NCBI GenBank assembly: GCA_003260075.1
Contig: QLIY01000290.1
Coordinates: 19,328 to 83,327 of the forward strand
Direction: 5' to 3'
Source of the DNA: Phallusia mammillata
Lineage: Eukaryota; Chordata; Ascidiacea; Phlebobranchia; Ascidiidae
Length of the DNA stretch: 64,000 nucleotides
In this document: positions 1 through 11,804 of the stretch, in pieces
How the letters are laid out: every line of letters starts with the position of its first letter
Numbering within the stretch: the first letter of the stretch is position 1
Program-made: the position numbers and the translations under genes
Notes under the pieces: model-generated
Told to the model about the DNA's origin: nothing
Seen by the model: the letters and a program-made list of their open reading frames with translations, nothing else
Database searches by the model: none

Positions 1-55
1 CACCGAATATTCGGTTTCGGCCGAATCGAAATTTCGCCGATTCGGTACATCACTA
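1..55. repeat. Right end of a hAT-type MITE
   Basis: This stretch is rich in ttcgg/ccgaa inverted motifs and ends in ggtacatcactagt, matching the terminal inverted repeat (tagtgatgcaccgaa) of the full copies at 39054-39435 and 55989-56355. The rest lies left of the window. Confidence 0.7.
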
Positions 56-149
56 GTTTAAACCCTTTTTTAAACAGCCATGCAAACGTCTTTTTTACGT
101 ATTTAGAACATGCAGCAATGTACAAACCGATAGAAATATTTTTACTCAC

Positions 150-963
150 ATTTCAGGTAAATCGTCGGAGTAATGACAGTATGTGATTGATCACAGAACA
201 TTCTTCTTCGCAACATTAGGTTTGCTTTGTCAAATATCTGCGGCCGCAGAATTGTAACGTTTAACAGATTTTTTTTCCATCGACTCGTGCAGACAGATCA
301 ACAAGACTGTTGTTGTATGAACTTGCATAATCTTCAGTGTACCACATTCCAAGATGGATAGAATCGTTAAGGTAAAGAGTAAACATTTTTTTGTAGCCAA
401 AAAACTCAGCTGATGTTTCATTAAAAGTGATTTCTATGGATGGAATTCCGATAGCCCATTGAAAAGTTGGACTGGCAAATTTTCCTGTGGATTCAACAGT
501 GATATTCCCACACCTGTCTGCAAAACATTTTAATCGGTAAAATTAGGTTTTATCTAAAAACACACATTAAATATCAGGACATAAGTCGAAATATGACGTT
601 TCGTTAAATAAAGGCAGTAATTAAGTCATTTGCAATTTGGCACAAACTATAATAACGTTAGAGTTTTGTGGTATGTTTTTGAGCTGGAAAAACTTTATCT
701 AAGCTATTCTGTAGTCTTTATTTTTAAGCCAATTATAATTTTGTTTAGTTTCAACGAATCTACGCCCTTTCAGTAATTTTACCCTGTGTATCTCTTTATC
801 AGGGTATGCTCCGTAGCGGTTAAGTAATATTGTTAATATCATTCATCTGGTGGTGGATAGTTTGCTGCATTACATTATCATATTAAAGACAACGGAACTT
901 ACATGCATTCGTGAATCCACACAACAACACGAACATTAGCAATTGAACTAAAAACCTGCTCAT
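150..963 (-). CDS. Receptor copy A: signal peptide and N-terminal domain exons, partial gene
   Basis: Exon 1 (963-903) encodes a 20-residue signal peptide beginning MSRFLVQLLM and ends in phase 1 at a gtaagt donor. Exon 2 (517-150) encodes the family N-terminal domain, with the conserved CGNITV start, the IPSIEITF strand and an NVTIL...FDKAN block, ending at gtgagt. The frame breaks inside a run of eight T (plus strand 269-276): one more base would restore the family frame and the exon length. This is either a homopolymer sequencing error or an inactivating change. The remaining exons would lie left of position 1, or the unit may be an orphan two-exon piece like the one at 15396-16461. Confidence 0.75.
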
Positions 964-1552
964 CTTAGTAGGACAAATTGCCGCTCTATCTCGACTTGCA
1001 ACTTGAAGGTCTTGGAATGTCTTATATCCTAGATAAGTTCAATTAGGCTTCTCTAACTTATTGGTAATTGGTTGCTTTATCTGAGTCACGCGTTAAAATA
1101 ACGAAAGAAAGATGACTGACTCATACTTTTTAGACTGAACTGATGCGAATCAAATGTCACTGTCACTAATTGCATCACTATGAACACATCCAAAGTTGGT
1201 TCGGCACTTTCAATCACAAGAACACAAGTTTGTAAGTCGAATAACAACTTAATTTTATTCCATTAGAAAGGTTGCCTATCGTATTTTACCACCGCAAGGA
1301 CATCTTTTTAAATCTAATTGAGATTGCTTTTATACTTTTGTAATTTATTGGATCATACCAATTTATTACACTAGATTTTCCATAACACCAAGTTGCCGTT
1401 TAAAAAAGTTTAGAAAGCAATAAAAAGTAATTTTTGAAACAAAGCAAATGATTAATAAAAATAGTCGGTAAATAGTTAAATAAAAAAAATAGCTGTACAA
1501 ATTCAACGCACTATAGGGTTCCATCAATTAAAAATATCTCAACGTGAACGTT
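964..1552. other. Spacer between receptor copies A and B
   Basis: AT-rich spacer holding the upstream region of copy A and the 3' flank of copy B. Apart from the paired bZIP-like sites I see no gene or RNA feature. Confidence 0.5.
1082..1123 (-). promoter_or_regulatory. Paired TGAGTCA / TGACTCA sites upstream of copy A
   Basis: TGAGTCA (1082-1088) and TGACTCA (1117-1123) lie 35 bp apart, beginning 119 bp before the start codon. Spacing and distance are the same in copy B. Such palindromes bind AP-1/bZIP factors in animals; a role here is inferred from conservation between copies. Confidence 0.5.
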
Positions 1553-4500
1553 TTATGTCGAACACATTTCATATAGCTGGTCATTGTCAGATCCAACGTT
1601 TATGTAGTTAACTGGATTCTTTTGCTTCGTTGAAATGTTGTTGTTTGTTGGCCTACATGGTAAACATATATTGTAAAACACAACAGATATGTTTAGGTAA
1701 AAATCCAATCAATCACTTGAATGATTTACCTGCTTACATTAGTCAAATTCGATGGTGTTTTCGTTTCTAAAATATAACAATAAATTAATTGTGTGTTTTT
1801 TCTTGAATAAAAACAACAACTAGAAATAAATTTTGTTACCATGTACATTTTTAATCTTACCAAAGAACATTCAAAAATACGAAACCTATTTGCGATAAAA
1901 ACAGAAAACCTGTTCAGAATGTAAATAAAACCCTAATCAAAAAGAAGTTGGCAAAAAAAGTTTTGCTTATGCTTTGTTGATCAATGTTGTTACACCTTAA
2001 TTTTAAAATCGAAAATCATTACAAACATCATTATAACATAAAGGAAAATGTACCTTTTTGAGTGGTTGCAAAGAAAACTTTTATGGCAAGCAGCACAGCT
2101 ATTCCAGCCACCACAATTAAAATGACAAGTAAAGGTACACTTGTTGAGGAAAGTTGATTTGATTGTTCTGGTGTGGGATGCTCGGATAAGTTTGAAAATG
2201 TTGTTTCTGTTATGTTTTTCCGATCAATAACAATGTACAAAGTGTTGACTAGGTTGAACGTCGATCCCGACTTTACAACGATAGTGTACATTCCCAAATC
2301 CATTTCAGTAACCTGAATTTAGAAGTGATGTTTAAGGCGACATGATCAAACAAAGAGCTTGGTGTACTTACGTTGGTGAAAAACAAAACAACTTTGTTCT
2401 CGGTCAGTTTCGAACTGTAGTGAAGGTTCGTTACTTGTACTCCTGAAATAAAAGATAATTAAGTCAACAATTCCAATCAAGTGTATATGTCTTCTATGAT
2501 CAGTGCTGTTTGATAAACAACAACAAAGTTGACGCTTAAAACAGCGTATAAGCTTAAACATTGTTTTCGCATGAGTCACTTGTACCTTGTTTGAAAGCAG
2601 TAACACTTCCAGTCTCAGTAACAGCTGGATTGGATTGAAATGTAAATTCAACAACCCCTGGTTCATACAAAGCAATTGATCTTCTTATTGTCGTGTTTTC
2701 TTTCACCTTTGGTTCAACTGTAACATAGATTGGTTTTAGGGCGTGCAGAAATAAAAAAAAATAATAATAATGTTGTTGTATCAGAATCAAAAAGAATCAA
2801 TTATGATCCGAAAATACAGCTTAGGAAACATGTTTTTTTTACATAAAACATTGAGCTTTGTGTTTCTGCTTTCGAAATGTTCCAACCCGGCCGAGCTCTG
2901 ACTGCACGTCACAATGAAATCATGATATAATGACGACATCACTACGTGAGCCGAAACCGCCTGTAGTCAAAAACAGAATCATAATGCATCGTTCAACTTT
3001 TCACTTTCAACAACAAAGTGTGTGTCATAGCACACGGTAAACACAACATCAAAAGAAGTACAGTAAATTTTAGTACCTTATGTCCACTGAATGTCAAATT
3101 GCCCAAACTCATTGTGATATTTTCTATTTTGGGGTTGAATTGATCGCAAAACAGCAGCACTTGTGTTCCAGTTTTAAAAGTCATATATCTCCTGGCGTTG
3201 TTAAGGTCGATAATTGGCCCTGGAATATACTCGATTTAGATGTGGGGAAAGAAAAAGAAAAACTCGAATAAAACGCATTTCAAAAATACAAAAAAAACTT
3301 TACCAGGCCCACCTAAAATACTTCATAAATCGCAAAGATGAACAAATTTTGAACTTAATATTAAAAAAGGCCTACTAGAAGAAAATTCAGTGTGAAAAAC
3401 CACTAAATCTGTCGCTATGTTTTATTTGTTTTATCAAAACAAATGCATTTCGCTATAAAAAGCATCATCAGTGTCTAAAAACAAAATAAAAAGCGGGATA
3501 AGAGCAAAAAATGCAAAAAACACACACCACCAGACCAACCGCAAAAAGCCTTTCCTCTGTCTTACAGGACTGCAAATGCAGACCGGCAGGTATGGCGTTG
3601 ATAAAACACACGAAAAAAGGCGAGGAAAAGATAAGGGCGCAAAACGAAAAAACAAACACGATTGCAACAACAAAGCGATTGCAGTTAACGAACTGCCGGA
3701 AGGACCATCGCTTGAAAAAGGCCTACTACTTTGAGTTTCAGAGTTAATATTATGCATAAGTAAGCTGCAGACAGTACGCACACAGTTTCGTGCAGCTAGT
3801 GACAAGACACAGGCCATTTTGGCCAGTTTACGGCACTCCAGTTTGTTGGGTGTAGCAGGCTGAAAAGCGATGCCTTACAAATAGATATGAAGCTTTTACG
3901 TTTAAATTATTGTTATTAGTAAAAAAACAAAGTTTGGTGCAAACTAACCTTTGTAGCATTTAAAGTCAGGGTCGCTCCATTCAGCAGTTGCTGTGCAAGT
4001 CAATGTTGCAGTGCGTCCAATAAATCCAGAGTTCTTTATTATTACTGAGTTGTTACATTGGACAGTTGCAACTTCTCCGTAACCCCACTCCGCTTCTTTA
4101 ACAGAGCTGATATTTTGTAAATGATTGAGTTTGGGGCAATCTGTAACATTACAACAAACTTTATCTATTTTAGTTGAATATTTGCGCCGAAAATGTAGCC
4201 TGAAATTTGAATATTTTAATCTCAAAAAACTTGCTAATTTTAAGAAAGAATTGTTTACCCCTACCACCGAGTAATACCGTTGTTATTACACATGTTTGTG
4301 GACGTTTATCTCGTTTATTATAGTGTGTATGTCAAAGAAGCAAACTTACAGGTAGGAAGCGGTTTTACTAGTGATGCACCAAAGTTTTGGTTGGCCAAAA
4401 AACATTTCAGCCAAATATGCTGTTTTGTGGGTGTTTTGGTTTTGACCCATTCTTTTTTTAATTCGCATTTCAAAAATTACAATTTTTTGGAAAAATTGAG

Positions 4501-5249
4501 CGTTTTTAACCTGATGAACTTTTCAAAAATTGAAATAAGTTAAACAATCGTCCATTTAAAATTTATGCATCAACTAAGTTTTCTCTTTAGAAAACACGAG
4601 CCACAGAATATTAGAAATTACATCCACCAAAAGGTAGCTTTTTTTAAGCTGGTTAGACCCATCACATAGTTTTTACTGACTTGTTAGGTAGATCGTTGGG
4701 GTAGGAAAAATCCTTGTCATATAACAAGGCCCCGGTCTTCTTCGATATACAAGCTTTGCTTTATCAAATACTTCCGGCAACAGTATGGTTACATTTATAA
4801 GTGCACTGTTTCCATTCCTTATCATTGACAGATCAACAAGAGTGTTATTATATGATTGCACATGCCCATCATCGTACCCGCTGCCAAGAGGGAACGAGTT
4901 GTTAAAGCTTAACAGGAATTTCAAACGTTTATAGTTGTTTGTAACATTAAAAGTTATTTCTATGGATGGAATCCCCATAGCCCATCGAAAAGTTGGACTG
5001 GCAAACTTTCCAGTAGATTCAACAGTGATATTTCCACACCTGTCTGCAAAACATTTTAGTAAATTATTTTAAATATTACCTCACTTTGCTTCATAACGAT
5101 TTGAGCTATAATCTCCTCGTTTTTTGTAAAATTATTTTTTTATGGTTTTTCTTATTACTTTGTTATGTCAAAGACAACACATACGCACCTGCATACGTGA
5201 ATCCACACAACAACAAGCACAGAAGTAATTGGGCTAAAAATCTGTCCAT
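1553..5249 (-). CDS. Receptor copy B: intact sushi/Ig-like type I membrane protein (491 aa)
   Basis: Ten exons join in frame: 5249-5189, 5043-4681, 4140-3949, 3219-3077, 2960-2843, 2717-2586, 2442-2372, 2312-2054, 1766-1730, 1652-1553. In order they encode a 20-residue signal peptide (MDRFLAQLLL), an N-terminal beta-rich domain (about 21-142), a sushi/CCP domain with four Cys and a Trp before the last Cys (about 142-206), an Ig-like domain with LLFCDQF and IVTC cysteines (about 206-293), a second Ig-like region lacking the cysteine pair but keeping DLGMYTI, a hydrophobic span around LLVILIVVAGIAVLLAI, and a tail. The tail holds VNYINV, seven residues, then YEMC. YxNx is a Grb2-SH2-type site and VxYxxV fits an ITIM. 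Many N-glycosylation sequons occur. Ligand and function are unknown. The donors at 4680 (gtcag) and 3076 (gtact) are weak but conserve phase. Confidence 0.88.
3410..3890. mobile_element. Repeat insertion in the intron between sushi and Ig exons of copy B
   Basis: A GC-richer block with lysine-rich open frames that resemble nothing I recognise. Its right part (about 3760-3860) carries agctgcagacagt...tttcgtgcagct and matches a dispersed family also seen near 9950, 19020, 26050, 38310 and 58200. Probably a DNA-transposon remnant. Confidence 0.4.
4371..4480. repeat. Truncated hAT MITE end
   Basis: It begins tagtgatgcaccaaag, close to the terminal repeat of the element at 39054-39435, followed by the same wave of ggcc and cgaaa motifs in degraded form. 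No opposite end was found. Confidence 0.5.
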
Positions 5250-5367
5250 CTTAATAGAAGTATAAGTCTGATTGCATGCTTTCTGGTCTTGGAATGTCTT
5301 TCATACTACATAACTTCAATTACTTTTCTGATTTCTTCTTTGATTACACTAATTGGTATGGGTAAAC

Positions 5368-5409
5368 TGAGTCATGCGTTGAAACAACGAAAGAAAGTTG
5401 ACTGACTCA
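5368..5409 (-). promoter_or_regulatory. Paired TGAGTCA / TGACTCA sites upstream of copy B
   Basis: TGAGTCA at 5368-5374 and TGACTCA at 5403-5409, the first beginning 119 bp upstream of the start codon. Position and spacing equal copy A, and the intervening sequence (cgttgaaacaacgaaagaaa) is also nearly identical between them. Confidence 0.5.
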
Positions 5410-7084
5410 TGCTTTCTAGGTTAAACGTATGTGAAAAAAGTTCATTATGATTAATTGCATCTCTTCGTCATTTTCTTACAGAAATAACTCGAATTAAAAC
5501 TATTGACTCCTGATGAAACCACAAGTCGCTTGATAACAACATGATAACCATTCATTTGAAAAACTCGATTGTGCAAAACAGCTTTGTCTTAAATTTTATT
5601 TCTGAAACAAGGACATCTTTTTGAGTCATTAAAAACAACAGGAAAGCAAAGCAATGTTAATCGTAAAAACTTGCATTCCATCTAATAGTTTTAAAAACTG
5701 TACGATAATAGCAGCCTCGAAGTCTATTGCAGAAAATAATCAATCAATCAATAGTTTATTTGTCACGCTTTCAAAGAAATGAATAACACAAAAAATATTG
5801 CGTTTTGGGTCAATGAAAGGTCAAGCATTGGCCACCAAATTATTGTTCCGTTATTGTGTTATCAATAAAAACGAGATAAAGGCGACTAACAATAGTTCGT
5901 CACGTGGAATTTTATTGTTGGAGCAAAAAACGCGGTAATTCAGAAAACAAATACAGGTAACACACAAACGAACATATTAACAATACAAGAAATGAAGCCT
6001 AAAAGATAAATATGCTCGGATCGTTGTGGTTTAGGATGTTGGAGCTCAAAGCTTTTAACAAATTTCATTCCAGTTGAAAGGAAGCCGCAGAAGACTACAG
6101 TTTAAAACTGTGTTGAGTAAATTATTAATCTTGCGACTGAAGTAACAGATTGTAACGATTTGCAATAAATTAGAAGATCCATTTCACATACAAAACCAAT
6201 GCTGCACAACAATAAAATATGGTTTGCGGTTTTTGTTGCTTCTCATTAAATGTTGTTTAGGTCTTTCTGTTTTAATCTGCTGACCTTTATGACTATTTGG
6301 TGACAACACTGCTAATCCTAAATAAACATAGTTGCAATACTGTAAATTATTTGTTTTTGTTTCCCTGACCAACAACTATTTCCTTGTAAAGGTGGAATCA
6401 CAATAGGCTCGAAAAGGTAAAGCTTATGTTCATAATCATAAGTTCTAGAAAGCCATAGTTGAATCGCAGAAAAGAGCTTTGGACAAAGCCAAGAACATTT
6501 AAGAATTACAATACAATACGAAAATATTGTTACGAGCCAAACGTTTAAATACTTATCAGAATGCGTGACGATGCATCAGATTATTGCTAGCTACAACATG
6601 TAACATAAATATGATTGAAGAAATTTAAAGCTCTAGGAATAAAGTGATCGTTGAGTTTAAGAAGCATTAGGCTTAACAAAGTCGATAATGTTATTTTGTA
6701 AACATTTTTGGTCAGAAAAACGAAAACAAGTATACTGTAGCGACCTCACTACCGTGTTCGCTTATGCGCATCGAAGCGTGCTATTTGCCTTTTTCTTTTA
6801 ATCGCCATTGCCTCTTTATAAACGCCGATTTCGCGTTGCTCTTCCTCTTTCACGTTTCTAACATGACTCGGACATGGCGCCGCTGCTCAATAAAGCTTCG
6901 ACCGCTTCAATACAATAGATATTCTGCTTAAAAATTTATTGCGTTAAATGACACCTAAAAATACACAGGTGAAAAAAATTGAATATATTTATCAGGCAAA
7001 AAAGGCTTTAAAATAAATAGAAAGTCAATTTAAAACTCAACATGTTAAGTCATAATATTCAAATGACAAATGAAGAATCGATCT
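5410..7084. other. Spacer between receptor copies B and C
   Basis: AT-rich, with only short uninformative open frames. Its one structured block is the LTR-like segment at 6736-6912. No exon of the receptor family was found here. Confidence 0.5.
6736..6912 (+). mobile_element. Possible solo LTR
   Basis: A GC-richer island in AT-rich spacer. It starts tgtagcgacc and ends cttcaataca (TG...CA ends), with a TATA-like tctttataaac near 6815 and a caataaagc polyadenylation-like signal near 6890, in LTR order. No clear target-site duplication was found, so the call is tentative. Confidence 0.35.
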
Positions 7085-8149
7085 TTAGTTTGTGAAGGTT
7101 TCATATTGCTGGTCTTCCTCTGGTATTACGTTTACGTAGTTTGTTTCATTCTTTTGTGTTGTTGCAGCGCTATTGGTTGTTGGTCTGCAAAGCAAAAAAA
7201 AATTAAACACACTGCGTTTTCAGAACTGAATTGCCTGTTTACCTGGTTGATTTAGTCATGTTTGGAAAGGTCGCCACGCTGTTCATTTCTAAAAAAATAA
7301 ATAAACATTTTTGTTTGTATCTGCAAACTGCTATTAAGGACTATCATGTTGTCAATTTTTACCAATGATCTTAGTCATTTAACCAAGATGTTTTCCAAAG
7401 TGCAAAATTATTACAAATTTGTATTAAATATTTTGTAGCTAAGTAGCTAAAACCAAAATCTGAATTCCATACCAAAAGAAAAACATGCAGGCGGTAAAAA
7501 GGCACATTTAAGAAATTAAAATTTACACATTTGAAAAACTGTTTTTGGTTGCTAGTTTGACACATCATCTTATTTATTTGCCAGCAAACTTAAAATTGTT
7601 AAAACAACAACTTCATCTTTTTGTGAAGTTGCAAAGCAGCCAATACCGCAAACTTTCATTGCAAGTAACACAGCTATCAAAGAAACAATAAGTAAAATGA
7701 CAATCAAGGCTATGCTTATGGAGGAAAGACGTTGACATGCTCCTGGTTCCGAAGTTTCAAATACTTTTGACATGTTTTTACGGTCAATCACAACATGCAA
7801 AGTTCTGACCACATAAAACGGAGAGCCCGACTTCACAACGATAGAGTAAGTTCCCACATCCTTTTCTGTTGCCTGAATTTGAAGAAAATTGACACAGGTT
7901 TTAAACCAGCGATCTGAAAACTCAAAGAATTGTCTGTACTTACATTCGCGAAAAACAAAGTAACTTTGTTTTCAGCACCTACCGACGTATGGTAAAAGTT
8001 TCTTATTTTCACTCCTGAAATACGAAAAAAGGTTAAAATGGAAAGCTGCCAATAAAGTAGTTACAACACAGAAATATTTTTTTATTATTTCAAGTTTTAA
8101 ATAAAATTGTTTGCATAACTAATACAAATATGTTATAGTGTCCAACACG

Positions 8150-8450
8150 ACTCATGACACCGGACTTTTCGGGTCGGTCTTGGTACGGTCTGACTTTACA
8201 TTCTGTCTGCATAAATTTATAAAAAATACTCAACTAATGAGCTACAGTTGCTGGACTTGACTCACAGCCCTAATAACGTGGTGTTTAAGTCTTCTATTAT
8301 TATTTGTGTATTTAAGCCTTTGTATATGTCATTTTATGTTCTATGCATGCTTACCTTTTGTAGGGAGTCATGTGTAGACATGTCAATCAAACTTTCGGGC
8401 CTAAACGGGCGTTCAAAAAGTAACTCGGACGTGGCTTTGGACTAGAATTT
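8150..8450. mobile_element. GC-rich 'cccgaa' MITE-like repeat in copy C
   Basis: Contains gactcatgacaccggactt...cgggtcggtcttgg...tcaatcaaactttcgggcc, matching the family with better copies at 62592-62935 and 25512-25876. It lies in the intron between the two halves of the second Ig-like region. Confidence 0.45.
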
Positions 8451-9309
8451 TTGGTTTTTGGCACCTTTACCATGTGGGCGCATGTAGTTACAAAAAAGGG
8501 TTCAAGAAAATGTTTGATCGAAGGCGAAGTAAAGAATATATTGCTGAAAACTACCATCCAAACTTTTCACTAATCCTGCATCCCTAACTATTTACTAACA
8601 GTTGTTTATTGATACCTCATACCTTGTTTAAAAGCAGTAACACTTCCAGTCTCAGTAACAGGTGGATTGGATTGAAATGTAAATTGCATAAACCCTGGTT
8701 TATACAAAGCAAGTGATCTTCTTATTGTCATGTTTGGGTCAATGATCGGAGGAACTGTAAACAAGAAAAAGTGATGAATAAAATATTTTTTAATTAAAAG
8801 CTTTGGTTATGTTTGTGTAAAACTTGACGTTTTCCTGTTACAATGAAACTGCATCATTCGAAAAACTTGTTTTCTCACATAGCACATTGAGCGCTGTGTG
8901 TTATAACTTAAACTAGTGGATCTCTGAATACACGTCACCAATGAATCATGATGAGATGGCGTCATAACGACATAAGCCCAAGTCTTCTGCAATCGAAAAC
9001 AAAATCTCAATGATTCATTTCTTTGGTGAAACAAAACATAAGTAGTTGACATAACAACAAAATAGTTGCATTGATCTACAAGTAATACCTTATATCCAGT
9101 GAATGAAACGTTGCCTATGTTGATTGTGATGTTTTCCATTCTAGTATTGAATCTGTCACAAAACACCAATACTCGTGTTCCATATGTGAATGTCAAGTTT
9201 CTGTTGACTTTAACGTCGATAAGAGGTCCTACAGTTTAAAAATAGTTCAGTGTATATAGACAAACTATAACTAGTAAAAATACAAGGATAGATTACACAA
9301 AATTGAAAG

Positions 9310-9540
9310 AAATGAAGTCAAAATTCCGTGAGCAAAAATTTTTTCCGAAACCGAATCGTTCTTAAGAAGCCCGTTTACACCCTAAAATTTTATTGACAGG
9401 CCTATACATTGAAGCCCCGAGAAAGACCAAGACAACAAACACAATACAGACCATAATAGACAATTGGTCATTAACAAGGTGTTTTAGAGCTGTTTGATAT
9501 AAGATCAGGTCCAAAAAAAGTACGAAACCGGACTTTCAGA
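9310..9540. mobile_element. Second copy of the 'cccgaa' MITE-like repeat in copy C
   Basis: Shares with 62592-62935 the order ccgaatcgttcttaagaagcc, attgacaggcc, gaaagaccaag, ttagagctgtttga and aggtcaggtcc-like blocks. It lies between the sushi and first Ig-like exons. Confidence 0.5.
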
Positions 9541-9944
9541 GACCTATCTTATTTCACAGAATGCCCTCTTTGTTTAGCATTCAGTTTAACGTATCTTTTC
9601 GATGTAATAACTTAACCTTTGTAGCACGTAAAATTTGAAAATCTCCATTCAGCAGTTGGACCGCATGTACAAATCTCGTAGCGTTGAAAATCACTGAAGT
9701 TGGATTGTATCACTGAGTCGTTACATTGAATAAGCGCCTTTGCGCCGTAACTCCTGTTATTTGGAGTTGCAGAATTTACTATTTGCCAGTTGTTGAGGCT
9801 TGGGCATTCTAAATTGAAAAGATATTCCGTGGTGTTGTGGTAATGGTAACTTGCCTGTACTTAAGTGTGATGAGAGTCTACAGTCTACAGACTCTACACA
9901 ATATTTGTTTAAACAAGATTTAAAATATACACCGTGCAGTCTAC

Positions 9945-10015
9945 AAAAAAAGTTAGCTGCAGACAGTGGACACTGTTTCGATCCGTCGGATCTAATCAGT
10001 AAACTGGCGACAAGA
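9945..10015. repeat. 'gcagacagtg' dispersed repeat fragment
   Basis: Reads agctgcagacagtggacactgtttcgat...ctggcgacaag, a short copy of the family seen at 19017-19150, 25985-26110 and 38305-38400. It lies in the intron after the N-terminal-domain exon of copy C. Confidence 0.5.
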
Positions 10016-11136
10016 TATTTCAAGTTACTCAAACAAACAGGAGTGTTTTTTACAAATTTAAATGCGGCTAGCATAAAATATTTAAAGTAATAGTTACAAA
10101 AAATTGTCTGTTAAAATTTGGACTTTCTATCGATTTTAATTCAAATCTTTTTACATATCATTTGCCACTTTGTTACTTTAGAAAACATGCACATATGAAC
10201 AAGCAAGGAAAGCTGGATTTTTTTACTTACTTTTGAGAACGATTGTCGGGGTGGTAAAGTTTCGATTTTTGCTGGATATTGATGTGTCATTTGCCTGATA
10301 ACACGTAGATGTGATTTCGCGTAAAACCAGATTTCCCTGATCAAATAAATTCGGCCTCAGTATTGTAACGTTAAGAAGAGAAAAACTTCCTTGGTATCGT
10401 GTCGACAGTTCAACAAGAGTTGAATTATCTGTTTGTGCAGCATCTCTTCCCCACCATATACCAAGACGAACAGAACTGTTAAAGTAAAGTATCGCACGAA
10501 ACCTATTGGGACTCCAAATCCTTGTAAGATTGAAAGTGATTTCTATGGATGGAATCGCAATAGCCCATTGAAAAGTTGGACTTGCAAATTTTCCAGTCGA
10601 TTCAACTGTAACGTTTGCACACCATACTGCAACAAATGAATATTTTTTGTTTGTTGTGTTTTTACTTTGTATTTGTTTTGTTGTTGTTATTGTTGTTTTT
10701 TAAATGATAGATATATCTGTTGAAACAGAATGTTTCTAAATGTGTGAAAAATTTATCAAAATAATGATCTGATGTTTAAAACAAAAACACAATAACTTCG
10801 TTCCAAAGTAATGATTTTTACTCAACTGATATAAACTATCTGAAAAACTTTTCTACCTTTACAACAGAACATAATATACTTTACTTATTATTTTTTATGG
10901 CACCATTGTTCCCCTACTTTATTTATTTATATTTGTTCATGTCGTTCTGTTTGCGCAGCCCACTAGCTTAGGAATCGCGCTTTCAGTTGTCCAAAATGCT
11001 AATTTTTGTCCTAAGCTTTCAACGTATTGTTTGCAGCAAAATACACGTTCCTATAAAACCAATGCAATCACAAACCTGCTTTTGCGAATCCGTATGATAA
11101 CAAAATAACGAATATCTGCATTAGTAGCTTGTTCAT

Positions 11137-11804
11137 CGTACAAAATCAAAATTCCAATTCATACATGTCCAGCATCCTGGTCAAATGTCGTGTAAGATTC
11201 CATCTTGATCACATATCTCTTACGCAACGTTACTTCCTTATTGCTTATAGGCTGAATCATAGATTCCAACAATGACATATATAACCACGTATGATGTATA
11301 TTGGTCATATGTGATTCAAAGATTCTTTAAAATTACGTTGTAGTCATTGACCTTTTCACCTGCGTTGCTGTGGTGTGAACATCACAATCAACATAGCTTA
11401 GTTTACGATGGTGACTGTTATGCAAACTTAAATGATTGGTCGAACACTACTCAACGAACAACCCAAAGATAAACTGTAAACTCTATGAAATCTTTTCGTA
11501 TAGCTTCTCTATAAGGAGGACTGGTTTGTGTTAAGGACAAAAACGTTTTGTTTTCCGTCTTTTCCGGTTTAGTTTATTGCAAGTTGGGTAATTGTAAACA
11601 CATGCAACGTTACACAAACTAAAGTTTAAAGTAAAAGCGAAATACAATCACTAAGATGTATAAAATCAATTTGAAAAAACCAAACCTCTGTTGCTTCAAA
11701 AAAAAATTATTTAGGCAGTTGAAAAAAGTCATTGCGTAAATGAAACAAGCAATTCTTCCATACATTGTTGGTTGGGCACAATTAGTTCTTGATGTGTTCA
11801 TATT
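11137..11804. promoter_or_regulatory. Spacer upstream of copy C
   Basis: Intergenic between copy C and the 3' end of copy D. TGAATCA at 11253-11259 begins 117 bp upstream of the copy C start codon, the degenerate counterpart of the TGAGTCA site in copies A, B and D. Nothing else is recognisable. Confidence 0.35.

Larger units (their letters stand above)
7085..11136 (-). pseudogene. Receptor copy C: complete exon set with disabling changes
   Basis: Exons: 11136-11076 signal peptide; 10626-10231 N-terminal domain; 9808-9617 sushi; 9228-9089 and 8986-8879 first Ig-like; 8754-8623 and 8014-7944 second Ig-like; 7872-7617 membrane span; 7288-7243 and 7184-7085 tail. Two faults are visible. The exon at 8986-8879 is 10 nt shorter than its 118-nt counterparts, so the frame does not carry into the next exon. 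At 7616 the donor GT used by copies B and D is AT, so translation would read on for a few residues to a stop at 7570-7572. The tail exons themselves remain open and encode NYVNV, seven residues, then YETF. This could be a recent pseudogene, a null allele, or a locus spliced unlike its neighbours. Repeat copies sit in two introns. Confidence 0.65.

Noticed and set aside
3434..3817. 127-codon hydrophobic frame within copy B
   Set aside because: It lies in an intron, overlaps a dispersed repeat and has long open shadows in other frames; no family resemblance.
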